This document shows, one piece after another, positions 16,875 through 23,731 of a DNA stretch of 32,197 nucleotides. This DNA comes from Promicromonospora kroppenstedtii DSM 19349. Lineage in GTDB: Bacteria > Actinomycetota > Actinomycetes > Actinomycetales > Cellulomonadaceae. Position numbers and translations under genes: made by a program. Within the stretch, counting starts at the first letter, position 1. Every line of letters starts with the position of its first letter. The stretch is from NCBI RefSeq assembly GCF_000515355.1, contig NZ_KI911634.1, forward strand, positions 79,104 through 111,300. The letters run 5' to 3'. Under the pieces are notes generated by a model that did no database searches, was not told the DNA's origin, and worked only from the letters and a program-made list of their open reading frames with translations.

Positions 16875-17674
16875 CCGCCGTCGAGACCACTGTCGCCCCG
16901 CGGGCCGGGATCAAGGCCCGGGGGTTCGGGAAGCTGTTCGCCACGGAGCTCAAGGTCTGGCTGCGCGACCCGGCAGCGGTCTTCTTCGCGCTCGTCTTCC
17001 CCAGCCTGCTGCTGCTCGGCCTCGGGCTGGCGATCCCCGACTTCTCGAAGCCGATGACCGACGCGCCGCCGCCCTGGAACGAGGCGCCCGGCGTGACCAG
17101 CTACCTGCCCACGATCATCGCGCTCGCGGTGGGGACCATCGCGCTGACCACCATGCCGGTGCAGTTCGCGACCTTCCGCGAGAAGGGCATCCTCAAGCGG
17201 CTCTCGACCACGCCGATGCCGCCGCAGAACCTGATCGGTGCGCACCTGGTGATCAACGTCCTGGCGCTCATCGTCTCCACGTGCGCGGCCGTGGTCGGCA
17301 GCATGGTGGTGCTGGGGGTCCCGTTCGCGGCCGATCCGCTGACGGTCCTGCTCGTGCTCGTGCTGTCGACGTCCGCCATGTTCTCGCTCGGGCTGCTCGT
17401 CGCGGCGCGGGCCGAGAAGGGCGCGACGGCGTCCGGGCTGGGCATGCTGCTCTACTTCCCGTCCCTGATGTTCTCCGGCGTGTGGGTCCCGCTGTCCGTC
17501 ATGCCGGACTGGATGGAGACGATCGGCCTCTACCTGCCGCTCGGCGCGGCGGCCCAGGGGCTCACCGTGGGCTGGTTCGGCACCGACGGGTTCCCGCTGG
17601 CCCAGGTGCTCGTGCTGGTCGGCTGGACCGTGGTGCTGTTCCCGCTCGGCGTCAAGCTCTTCCGCTGGACGTGA
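16871..17674 (+). CDS. ABC-2 type transporter permease
   Basis: The 267-residue protein fits the ABC2_membrane/DrrB-like plan: a cytoplasmic N-terminus (ARGFGKLFATELKVWLRDPAAVFFALVFP), a first helix (AVFFALVFPSLLLLGLGLAI), an outer loop, then TSYLPTIIALAVGTIALTTM, FATFREKGILKRLSTTPMPPQNLI (the typical inner loop), LVINVLALIVSTCAAVVGSMVVLGV, TVLLVLVLSTSAMFSLGLLVA, LGMLLYFPSLMFSGVWVPL and a final helix at VLVLVGWTVVLFPLGV. It partners the ATPase just upstream and ends the operon. The export substrate is unknown; DrrAB-like pairs often pump drugs or lipids. Confidence 0.92.
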   Translation: MTAVETTVAPRAGIKARGFGKLFATELKVWLRDPAAVFFALVFPSLLLLGLGLAIPDFSKPMTDAPPPWNEAPGVTSYLPTIIALAVGTIALTTMPVQFATFREKGILKRLSTTPMPPQNLIGAHLVINVLALIVSTCAAVVGSMVVLGVPFAADPLTVLLVLVLSTSAMFSLGLLVAARAEKGATASGLGMLLYFPSLMFSGVWVPLSVMPDWMETIGLYLPLGAAAQGLTVGWFGTDGFPLAQVLVLVGWTVVLFPLGVKLFRWT

Positions 17675-17699
17675 CCGCAGGTCAGGGGTCCCCTACGCT
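17671..17699 (+). promoter_or_regulatory. promoter of the glutamine amidotransferase gene (leaderless)
   Basis: GTGACC (17671-17676, four matches to TTGACA), a 17-base spacer and TACGCT (17694-17699) stand 6 bases before the ATG at 17706. No Shine-Dalgarno site is present. Confidence 0.55.
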
Positions 17700-17705
17700 C
17701 GTGTC

Positions 17706-18440
17706 ATGAAGCCGTTTCTGCTGCTCGCGACGCGTGCGGAGGACCTCGCCGCGGACGGTGAGTACGAGGCGTTCCGCCGCTACGGAGGCCTCGAACCAGA
17801 GCAGCTGCACCGGGTGCGCCTCGAGCGCGACCCGCTCCCGCCGGTCGACCTGGACGACTACTCGGGCGTCCTCGTCGGCGGGGGACCCTTCAACTCCTCG
17901 GACCCCGCGGAGCTGAAGGGTCCCGCGCAGCGGCGGGTCGAGGCCGAGCTGTCCGGGCTGCTCGACGAGATCGTGGCGCGCGACTTCCCGTTCCTGGGCG
18001 CCTGCTACGGCGTCGGCACCCTCGGGGCACACCAGGGCGCGGTGATCGACTCGACCTACGCCGAGCCCGTGGGACCCGTGACCATCGAGCTCGGCCCGGA
18101 CGCCGCGGACGACCCGCTGCTGGCCGGGCTCCCGCAGTCGTTCGCCGCGTACGTCGGCCACAAGGAGGCGGTCCGCAAGCTGCCCGACCACGCCGTGCTG
18201 CTCGCGTCGTCGGCCGGCTGCCCGGTCCAGATGTTCCGGATCAAGCAGAACCTGTACGCCACGCAGTTCCACCCCGAGCTCGACGGTCCCGGCATCGACC
18301 AGCGGATCGCCGTCTACCGCGACTACGGCTACTTCCCGCCCGAGGAGGCGGAGGCGGTCCGGGAGCGCTGCCTCGCCGTCGAGGTCACAGAGCCGCTGCG
18401 CATCATGCGGGCGTTCGTGGAGCGGTACGCACGTGTGTGA
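17706..18440 (+). CDS. class I glutamine amidotransferase-like protein
   Basis: The 244-residue protein has a complete GATase1 triad: Cys100 in FPFLGACYGVGTLG, and His189 and Glu191 in YATQFHPELDGPG, preceded by SGVLVGGGPFNSSD (the oxyanion-strand region, about 52-66). It resembles the stand-alone GMP-synthase-like amidotransferases of actinobacteria, which release ammonia from glutamine or act on gamma-glutamyl amides; no synthetase partner lies nearby, so the acceptor is unknown. The MFRIKQNLYATQFHPE segment is typical. The transcript is probably leaderless. The aromatic leader region follows. Confidence 0.88.
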   Translation: MKPFLLLATRAEDLAADGEYEAFRRYGGLEPEQLHRVRLERDPLPPVDLDDYSGVLVGGGPFNSSDPAELKGPAQRRVEAELSGLLDEIVARDFPFLGACYGVGTLGAHQGAVIDSTYAEPVGPVTIELGPDAADDPLLAGLPQSFAAYVGHKEAVRKLPDHAVLLASSAGCPVQMFRIKQNLYATQFHPELDGPGIDQRIAVYRDYGYFPPEEAEAVRERCLAVEVTEPLRIMRAFVERYARV

Positions 18441-18462
18441 CCGACCGCATCCTAAGACCCGG

Positions 18463-18491
18463 TGGACAGCCGCCAGGGCTGCGGCTACCGT
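18463..18491 (+). promoter_or_regulatory. promoter of the aromatic leader-DAHP synthase operon
   Basis: TGGACA (18463-18468, five of six matches to TTGACA), a 17-base spacer and TACCGT (18486-18491, TANNNT) are seen. Seven bases further is the GTG of the leader peptide at 18499, where transcription would be expected to start. This is the best-formed promoter in the window. Confidence 0.65.
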
Positions 18492-18498
18492 TTTGGCC

Positions 18499-18564
18499 GT
18501 GGACATCCGTTGGTATTGGCGCTTTACGTCGGCTCCTGGTGGAGCTCGGCGGGCGCACGCCTGA
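18499..18564 (+). CDS. aromatic amino-acid leader peptide (attenuator, 21 aa)
   Basis: A GTG-started reading frame of 21 codons plus TGA lies between the promoter and the terminator upstream of the DAHP synthase gene. Codons 5-9 read Trp-Tyr-Trp-Arg-Phe, an extreme clustering of the three products of the aromatic pathway. This is the hallmark of ribosome-mediated attenuation, in which lack of charged tRNA stalls the ribosome and prevents the terminator. The GTG lies 7 bases after the -10 hexamer, so the peptide mRNA is probably leaderless, and no Shine-Dalgarno site is needed or seen. Corynebacterium glutamicum is known to have such a leader before a DAHP synthase gene. Translation itself is inferred. 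Confidence 0.72.
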   Translation: MDIRWYWRFTSAPGGARRAHA

Positions 18565-18584
18565 CCAACTTTCCACCCGGAGCC
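18531..18584 (+). promoter_or_regulatory. complementary segments of the attenuator
   Basis: Segment 18531-18542, just downstream of the aromatic codons, and segment 18573-18584 pair at 11 of 12 positions. The second ends 2 bases before the terminator stem begins. A ribosome stalled at the Trp/Tyr codons leaves the first segment free; one that reaches the stop at 18562 would cover the start of the second. How this hairpin excludes the terminator is not clear from inspection alone. Confidence 0.6.
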
Positions 18585-18585
18585 A

Positions 18586-18625
18586 GGGCCTGGGACGCCG
18601 ATCGCGTCCAGGCCCTTCGTCTTTA
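18586..18625 (+). terminator. attenuator terminator upstream of DAHP synthase
   Basis: The left arm 18586-18598 (13 bases, one bulged G) pairs with 18604-18615 over a 5-base loop, followed by TTCGTCTTTA. It lies between the leader peptide stop and the DAHP synthase start, so it would end transcription before the gene unless prevented. Confidence 0.8.
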
Positions 18626-18710
18626 CCGAGACGGGCCGCTCCGGACAGGAGTCGGTGGCGGGCCGTCCGGTTCCTCGAACCAGACCCGCCAACTTGGAGC
18701 CCCGATCCCG

Positions 18711-19823
18711 ATGAGCATCACCCCTGCGGAACCCAGCACCGAGGCGACGACCGACCTCGGTACCCGCACCTCCGACCTGCGCATCCGCGCTCTCGACCCG
18801 CTGCCCGCCCCGCGCGGCCTGCTGGAGTCGATGCCGCTCGGCACGGCCCGCAGCGACCTCGTCACCACGTCCCGCCGCGAGGTGCGTGACGTCCTGACCG
18901 GCGAGGACGACCGTCTCCTGACGATCGTCGGCCCGTGCTCGGTGCACGACCCGGCCGCCGCGCTGGAGTACGCCGGACGGCTCGCCACGCTCCGACGCGA
19001 GCTCTCCGACGACCTCGTCGTCGTGATGCGCGTGTACTTCGAGAAGCCGCGCACCACCGTGGGCTGGAAGGGTCTGATCAACGACCCGCACCTGGACGGC
19101 TCGCACGACGTGCGGCACGGCCTGAACCTGGCTCGCGAGGTGCTGCTCGGGGTGCTCGACGCCGGGGTGCCCGCCGCGACCGAGTTCCTGGAGCCCACCA
19201 GCCCGCAGTACATCGCTGACGCCGTGACCTGGGGCGCCATCGGTGCCCGCAACGTGGAGTCGCAGGTGCACCGCCAGCTCGCCTCGGGCCTGTCGATGCC
19301 GGTCGGGTTCAAGAACGCGACCGACGGCGACGTGCAGATCGCCGTGGACGGCTGCATCACCGCCGCCAGCGAGCACACCTTCTTCGGGGCCGACGCCGAG
19401 GGCCGCGCCGCCGCCGTCGAGACGACCGGCAACCCCGACTGCCACGTGATCCTGCGTGGCGGCCGCTCCGGCCCCAACTACTCGCAGGAGGACGTCGCCG
19501 CCGCCCTGCGCGTGACGCGCGGCTCCGGCCTCGGCGGGGCCGTCGAGACCGGCGTGATCGTCGACGCGAGCCACGCCAACTCGGGCAAGGACCACGTGCG
19601 CCAGGCCGGCGTCGTGCACGAGATCGCCAACCGCATCGCGGACGGCGAGCACGGCATCACGGGCCTCATGATGGAGAGCTTCCTGGAGGCCGGGGCGCAG
19701 CAGCCCGGCCCGCTGTCGGAGCTCGTCTACGGCCAGTCGGTCACGGACAAGTGCATGGACTGGGAGACCACGGAGGACCTGCTCCGCGACCTGGCAAAGG
19801 CCGTGCGCGAGCGGCGGGGCTGA
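18711..19823 (+). CDS. aroG: 3-deoxy-7-phosphoheptulonate (DAHP) synthase, class I
   Basis: The 370-residue enzyme joins phosphoenolpyruvate and erythrose 4-phosphate in the first step of the shikimate pathway. It has the class I (AroG/AroF-type) motifs: LLTIVGPCSVHDPAAALEYA (PEP site, about residue 66), MRVYFEKPRTTVGWKGLINDP, EFLEPTSPQYIADAVTWGAIGARNVESQVHRQLASGLSMPVGFKN, HVILRGGRSGPNY, VDASHANSGKDH and GLMMESFLEAG. Length is normal. Its start at 18711 has GGAG about 10 bases upstream; an in-frame GTG at 18462 is excluded since it would translate the promoter and terminator. Expression is likely governed by the attenuator just upstream, and a strong terminator follows. Confidence 0.96.
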   Translation: MSITPAEPSTEATTDLGTRTSDLRIRALDPLPAPRGLLESMPLGTARSDLVTTSRREVRDVLTGEDDRLLTIVGPCSVHDPAAALEYAGRLATLRRELSDDLVVVMRVYFEKPRTTVGWKGLINDPHLDGSHDVRHGLNLAREVLLGVLDAGVPAATEFLEPTSPQYIADAVTWGAIGARNVESQVHRQLASGLSMPVGFKNATDGDVQIAVDGCITAASEHTFFGADAEGRAAAVETTGNPDCHVILRGGRSGPNYSQEDVAAALRVTRGSGLGGAVETGVIVDASHANSGKDHVRQAGVVHEIANRIADGEHGITGLMMESFLEAGAQQPGPLSELVYGQSVTDKCMDWETTEDLLRDLAKAVRERRG

Positions 19824-19831
19824 CCTCGCAC

Positions 19832-19870
19832 GAGACCGGCCGGGCCCTGTGGCCCGGCCGGTCTCGTCTT
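19832..19870 (+). terminator. Rho-independent terminator after DAHP synthase
   Basis: A perfect 15-base stem (19832-19846 with 19851-19865), a CTGT loop and a following GTCTT. It separates the gene from the next one, which has its own -10 box at 19877. Confidence 0.88.
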
Positions 19871-19876
19871 GCCGCC

Positions 19877-19882
19877 TATCCT
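19877..19882 (+). promoter_or_regulatory. -10 element of a probable leaderless transcript (anchored protein)
   Basis: TATCCT lies 6 bases before the ATG at 19889. Confidence 0.48.
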
Positions 19883-19888
19883 GGGCGG

Positions 19889-20512
19889 ATGGTGGATGTG
19901 GCGGCGGGGACGACGGAGTCTGAGCGACGGCGTCGGGGGCGGACCGCCTGGGTCGTGGGTGCGGTGGTCGTGGTGGCGCTGGTCGCGGGCATCGGCGGGT
20001 GGCAGTACGCGGCCCGCAACGCCCGGATCGTGGCGGAGGGCGCCACCCTGAGTGGAGGCATGGCGTTCCCGGACTGCCTTCCCCGGATGGCTCTGGCCGT
20101 GTACGGCACCAGCGACGACGTGGTCGTAGGGCAGACGGTGCGCAACCCGTCGCGGTGGCCGGTCACGGTGATCAGCTCCGATCCCGAGGTGTTCCGGTTC
20201 GAGGCGCCGAGCGATGATCCGGCGGACGACACCACGGTCTCGTCCGCCGATGGCGCCGCGCCCGCCGGCGCCTCCGGCACGGTCGTGCTGCCGCCGGGGC
20301 GGGGGGCCACGATGTGGATCGTGGACCCGCAGCGGTACAGCGCCCAGGACGCCTCTACCGTCTGGTACGAGTTCGACGAGGTACCCGTGACGCTGCGGAC
20401 GCTCGGCGTGGCGCGTGAGACGTCGATCCGGCTTCCCGGCACGCTCTACGTCGGCGGCGGCAAGGACGGCGAACAGCTCGGCGCGGCGCTGCAGGAGGCG
20501 TGTGGCGCCTGA
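19889..20512 (+). CDS. hypothetical membrane-anchored extracytoplasmic protein
   Basis: The 207-residue protein has an Arg-rich N-terminus (ESERRRRGRTAW), one membrane helix (VVGAVVVVALVAGIGGWQYAA, about residues 22-42) and a beta-rich outer domain. Two cysteines, in FPDCLPR and at the very end (EACGA), could form a disulfide joining the ends of the domain. Family not recognised. The positive-inside charge suggests an N-in, C-out anchor. It is transcribed separately from the DAHP synthase gene, judged from the terminator and its own TATCCT box. It converges with 4 bp on a lipoprotein gene that is also exported. Confidence 0.72.
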   Translation: MVDVAAGTTESERRRRGRTAWVVGAVVVVALVAGIGGWQYAARNARIVAEGATLSGGMAFPDCLPRMALAVYGTSDDVVVGQTVRNPSRWPVTVISSDPEVFRFEAPSDDPADDTTVSSADGAAPAGASGTVVLPPGRGATMWIVDPQRYSAQDASTVWYEFDEVPVTLRTLGVARETSIRLPGTLYVGGGKDGEQLGAALQEACGA

Positions 20513-20516
20513 CTGC

Positions 20517-21914
20517 TCAGTCGCCCTGCGTCCACGGCCCGACCCGGACCTCCGCGCCGTCGAGCACGTCGAGACCCGTCGCGGGGGTGCCGTCCGTCGT
20601 GACGTCGAGCGGCACCGGCTCGGCGCCCGGCACCGCGGTGACCTCGATCGTCGTGGTGGTGTCCGGGTCGTTCGCCGTGGACATGGCGTGCCAGAGCAGC
20701 GGGGCGAGCACCGTCCCGCCGTCGGGCACGACCACGCGGCCGGGCATGACGCCGGGCTCGTACGGTTCGATCGTGACGTCCTTCTGGGGCTGCCCGACCT
20801 CGTTCTCGAAGACGAGGTCGGGCACGTTCTCGACGGCGCACGGACCGCCCGACACGTTGGTCGCCCGGACCGACCCGCCGCGGGTGCCTGCCGCCGAGTC
20901 CACGGCGCCGAACGTGACTGCCAGGTCCGGGCCGGTGCAGTCGGGGGCGCTGGGGTCCTCGAGCCACGGCTCGGCGTCGCCGAACGGGTCGAGGGTGTGG
21001 GGCGCATACCCGGCGGGTTCCACGCCGGACACCCAGCCGGTCGTCTCGGCGTACGCGGCATCCATGACCGTGTAGGCGACCGGGTGGTCCGCCGTCGCGT
21101 AGTCCTGGGTGTCGAGCCAACGCCGCAGATCGGCGAGGTCCTGGCTACCGGCCTTGGCCTCCGACTGGAGCGTGATCCGCTGCTCCTGGGCGAGGTAGGT
21201 GGCGTCCACGACGCCGGGCCGGGCTGCCGCGGCGACGAGCAGCCGGACGGCGTCGACGTCGGGCACGCGGGTCGCCGCCCGGTAGAGGACACCGGGAGCC
21301 TGGAGCTCGACGCCGCGGTCCAGCTCCTCTGCTGCGCGGGCGATCTCGAGGAAGTCGTCGCGGGTCGCGGCGGACACGTGGGCGGTCGCGGCGAGCGGGT
21401 CGTCGTCCCATGAACCGTCGCCACGGCCGCCGAGGCTGAGGTCCACGGTGGTGGCTCCCGCCGCGAGGAGGCCGAAGCCGTCCTCCACGGCATCGGCCAC
21501 GACCTCCGAGGTCGTGGCCGGTCCGGCGCTGACACCGAGCCCTGGACCGCCGACGAAGCTCGACGCCATGGTGATGTTCTCCCGGTCGTCCACCCGTCCC
21601 GCAGCGGCGACCAGGAGGCGGTGGGCCTCCCCGGCGGCCTCGCCCGCGGCGCGGGGTTCGAGCGTCCCCGTCAGGGCGACCTCGACGCTCACGGTGCTCG
21701 GCGCCGGCTCGCTCCGCTGCCCGAAGTTGCCCTGGACCGGCTCGGCTCCGCGGGGAGTCCGGGTGACCGCGACGTCGTCGACGCCCGGAAGCTCACGGAC
21801 GGCGTCGGCCGCCGAGGTCACCTCGACGGGCGGTACGTCGGCGGACGGCGTGCATCCGGCCAGGGCCAGCACGGAGACGACGGCGAGCGACAGGACCCGG
21901 TGGAGTGGCGGCAC
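20517..21914 (-). CDS. lipoprotein with DUF4232-like C-terminal domain
   Basis: The 465-residue protein begins with a lipoprotein signal peptide (MPPLHRVLSLAVVSVLALAGC, lipobox LAGC with Cys21). The middle part (about 40-300) has repeated alpha/beta stretches (DAVRELPGVDDVAVT, SVEVALTGTLEPRAAGEAAGEAHRLLVAAAGR) that I cannot assign. Residues about 320-430 resemble DUF4232: DCTGPDLAVTFGAVDSAAGTRGGSV, TNVSGGPCAVEN and VVPDGGTVLAPLLWHA, with two Cys that may pair. It should be anchored to the outer face of the membrane. The GTG start at 21914 gives the signal peptide directly. It is a single-gene unit, tail to tail with the anchored protein gene. Confidence 0.82.
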   Translation of the reverse strand: MPPLHRVLSLAVVSVLALAGCTPSADVPPVEVTSAADAVRELPGVDDVAVTRTPRGAEPVQGNFGQRSEPAPSTVSVEVALTGTLEPRAAGEAAGEAHRLLVAAAGRVDDRENITMASSFVGGPGLGVSAGPATTSEVVADAVEDGFGLLAAGATTVDLSLGGRGDGSWDDDPLAATAHVSAATRDDFLEIARAAEELDRGVELQAPGVLYRAATRVPDVDAVRLLVAAAARPGVVDATYLAQEQRITLQSEAKAGSQDLADLRRWLDTQDYATADHPVAYTVMDAAYAETTGWVSGVEPAGYAPHTLDPFGDAEPWLEDPSAPDCTGPDLAVTFGAVDSAAGTRGGSVRATNVSGGPCAVENVPDLVFENEVGQPQKDVTIEPYEPGVMPGRVVVPDGGTVLAPLLWHAMSTANDPDTTTTIEVTAVPGAEPVPLDVTTDGTPATGLDVLDGAEVRVGPWTQGD

Positions 21915-21936
21915 CCCGCGATCGTCCCACCGGGCG

Positions 21937-23172
21937 TCAGCTCACGAAGGCGTCGAGCTCCTCGCGCGGAACCTTCCTCCGAGACCTGATCAGTTCCTCC
22001 ACACGGTCCATCTGTTCCCACACGTTGACGGCCATCCCGGCCACGACCTGACCGTCGAGCAGCCAGAACGCCACGAACTCGCGGGCGTTCAGGTCGCCGG
22101 AGACCACCACGTCGTCGTACCCGCCCGGCACGTCAACCCAGCCGGTGTACTCCATGCCGACGTCGTACTGGTCGCTGTAGAAGTAGGGCAGCCGGTCGAA
22201 CGGCTCGGTGGCGCCGAGCATCGCGCGCCCGGCGTGGGCACCGGTCCGCTCCGCCGTCGCCCAGTGCTCCACCCGCAGGGGGCGCCCGTAGTGGGGTGAG
22301 GGGATGCTGGCGACGTCGCCCGCCGCGAAGATGTCGGGGTGCGACGTCGCGAGCGTGCCGTCCACGACGATGCCGCCGCCCTCCGAGGCGGGCCGCAGGT
22401 CCAGCCCGGCGACCTCCGCGAGCCCGATGTTCGGCGTGGCGCCGACGCCGACCACCACGACGTCGGCCCCGATCCGGGTCCCGTCCGACAGGTCGACGCC
22501 GGTGACGCGGCCCTCCGCTCCCTGCAGCCCGGTGACGGAGGTGCGGCGTAGCAGGCGCACGTCGTGGTCGGCGTGCACGCCCGCGTAGAAGTCGCCCATC
22601 TCGGGTCCGAGCACGCGGCCCAGGGGGTGCGTCCCGCGGCCGACGATCGTGACGTCCAGCCCGAGGGTCCGGGCCGACGCCGCGACCTCGAGCCCGATCC
22701 AGCCGTCGCCGACGACGGCGATTCGGCCGACACCCTCCAGCGACGCCTCGAGCAGCATGCTGGAGATGCGGTCGGAGTCGTCGATGGTGCGGAGGTAGTG
22801 CACGCCGGCGAGGTCCGTGCCGGTGACGTCGAGCGGCCGCGGCGTGGAGCCGGGGGCGAGGAGCAGCTTCGCGAAGGGGAGGGTGGCGCCGTCGGAGAGT
22901 GTCAGGGTGTGCGCGTCCGGGTTCAGCCCCACCACGGTCTCGTTGGTGCGGACGGTGACCTCGTGCTCGCGGTACCAGGCCTGGTCCAACGGGAAGACGG
23001 CGTCGCGCTCGGCCTCGCCCCGCAGGTAGTCCTTGCTCAGGGGCGGGCGCTCGTACGGGTGGTGGGGCTCGCTCGTGACGACCACGAGATCGCCGCGGTA
23101 CCCCTCCTTGCGCAGCGCTTCCGCGGCGCGGGCGGTCGTCAGTCCACCACCGATCAGAACGTACGGGTTCAT
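21937..23172 (-). CDS. FAD-dependent ferredoxin/rubredoxin reductase family protein
   Basis: The 411-residue flavoprotein has two Rossmann motifs: the FAD site YVLIGGGLTTARAAEALR (residues 4-21) and the NAD(P)H site IAVVGDGWIGLEVAASARTLG (about 150-170), with HPYERPPLSKDYL and the second FAD contact ATSHPDIFAAGDVASIPSP (about 276-294). It matches the BphA4/ferredoxin reductase type, which moves electrons from NAD(P)H to a ferredoxin or rubredoxin; no CxxC disulfide motif is present, so it is not a thioredoxin-like reductase. AGGAGG is 6 bases before the ATG. No ferredoxin gene is nearby, so its partner is unknown. Confidence 0.9.
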   Translation of the reverse strand: MNPYVLIGGGLTTARAAEALRKEGYRGDLVVVTSEPHHPYERPPLSKDYLRGEAERDAVFPLDQAWYREHEVTVRTNETVVGLNPDAHTLTLSDGATLPFAKLLLAPGSTPRPLDVTGTDLAGVHYLRTIDDSDRISSMLLEASLEGVGRIAVVGDGWIGLEVAASARTLGLDVTIVGRGTHPLGRVLGPEMGDFYAGVHADHDVRLLRRTSVTGLQGAEGRVTGVDLSDGTRIGADVVVVGVGATPNIGLAEVAGLDLRPASEGGGIVVDGTLATSHPDIFAAGDVASIPSPHYGRPLRVEHWATAERTGAHAGRAMLGATEPFDRLPYFYSDQYDVGMEYTGWVDVPGGYDDVVVSGDLNAREFVAFWLLDGQVVAGMAVNVWEQMDRVEELIRSRRKVPREELDAFVS

Positions 23173-23325
23173 CGGACGCCTCCTGGGCTCGGACTCCTGG
23201 GTAGGCGATCAGTCTTGCACCCGAGATGGATGCGGGCAGTCTGTCCACAGCCGCGACGCGCGACCCGCCGCACGAGGTGCCACTGGACGACGTCGGCCCG
23301 CCCGACACCCGACGAAGGCGCCTCG

Positions 23326-23389
23326 CCTTGGAGGCCTAAGTTTCTTCGCTTGAGGTCGTCCCAGAGCGAAGAAACTTAGGCCTCGAAGG
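23326..23389. repeat. long perfect inverted repeat, possible palindromic element
   Basis: Bases 23331-23350 and 23365-23384 are exact complements (20 pairs) around a 14-base loop. After one mismatch the pairing continues for four more pairs (23326-23329 with 23386-23389). The arms have an AT-richer core (AAGTTTCTTCG) unlike the surrounding DNA, and there is no T-tract on either side, so it is not an obvious terminator. It may be a REP/MITE-like intergenic element. Confidence 0.75.
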
Positions 23390-23472
23390 AGAAGTGCCCA
23401 CGTAGTTCGGCGTCTGCCCGTCCCTCGGTTGGTCCGCCTGGTGGGTTGGGCGCAGGACTCGCCAGACGCGCG

Positions 23473-23513
23473 AAAAAGACCCTCCGATTCAGCATTTCTG
23501 CTGGCCGGAGGGC
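23473..23513 (-). terminator. terminator of tRNA-Pro
   Basis: Read on the minus strand, CCCTCCG (complement of 23506-23512) pairs with CGGAGGG (complement of 23480-23486). An inner stem CAGCA-GAAA-TGCTG lies between them, and TTTTT (complement of 23473-23477) follows. It starts about 10 bases after the tRNA 3' end. Confidence 0.85.
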
Positions 23514-23521
23514 CTTTCACA

Positions 23522-23598
<77 letters not shown>

Positions 23599-23648
23599 AT
23601 GGAGTCCACCGCGCATCGGGCACGAAGCCCTTCCGCGGAAGCCTGCTC

Positions 23649-23654
23649 AGAATA
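23649..23654 (-). promoter_or_regulatory. -10 candidate for tRNA-Pro
   Basis: TATTCT on the minus strand lies 50 bases before the tRNA 5' end at 23598. No good -35 box is seen. Confidence 0.4.
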
Positions 23655-23663
23655 GCCGACGCA

Positions 23664-23719
23664 TGGCCCGGAACGGAAACCGAATCCGTAGTGGCTCCGA
23701 TCACGCCCGTTCCGGGCCA
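23664..23719. repeat. 13-bp inverted repeat between ridA and tRNA-Pro
   Basis: TGGCCCGGAACGG (23664-23676) and its exact complement (23707-23719) are separated by 30 bases. It lies between the ridA stop and the tRNA promoter. It could be a weak terminator for ridA or a binding site; there is no T-run. Confidence 0.5.
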
Positions 23720-23731
23720 CCCGCAAGGGCG

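Larger units (their letters stand above)
23173..23521. other. 349-bp intergenic region
   Basis: Between the flavoprotein start and the tRNA 3' end lie the 20-bp inverted repeat (23326-23389) and the tRNA terminator (23473-23513). I see nothing else convincing at 23173-23325 or 23390-23472. Confidence 0.6.

Noticed and set aside
18462-18710. In-frame upstream extension of DAHP synthase from a GTG at 18462
   Set aside because: It would translate through the promoter, leader peptide and terminator, and gives a Trp/Gly-rich non-conserved N-terminus. The ATG at 18711 gives a normal-length enzyme.
17682-19652. 656-codon minus-strand frame opposite the amidotransferase and DAHP synthase genes
   Set aside because: Antisense shadow of two recognised genes, with low-complexity composition and no motifs.
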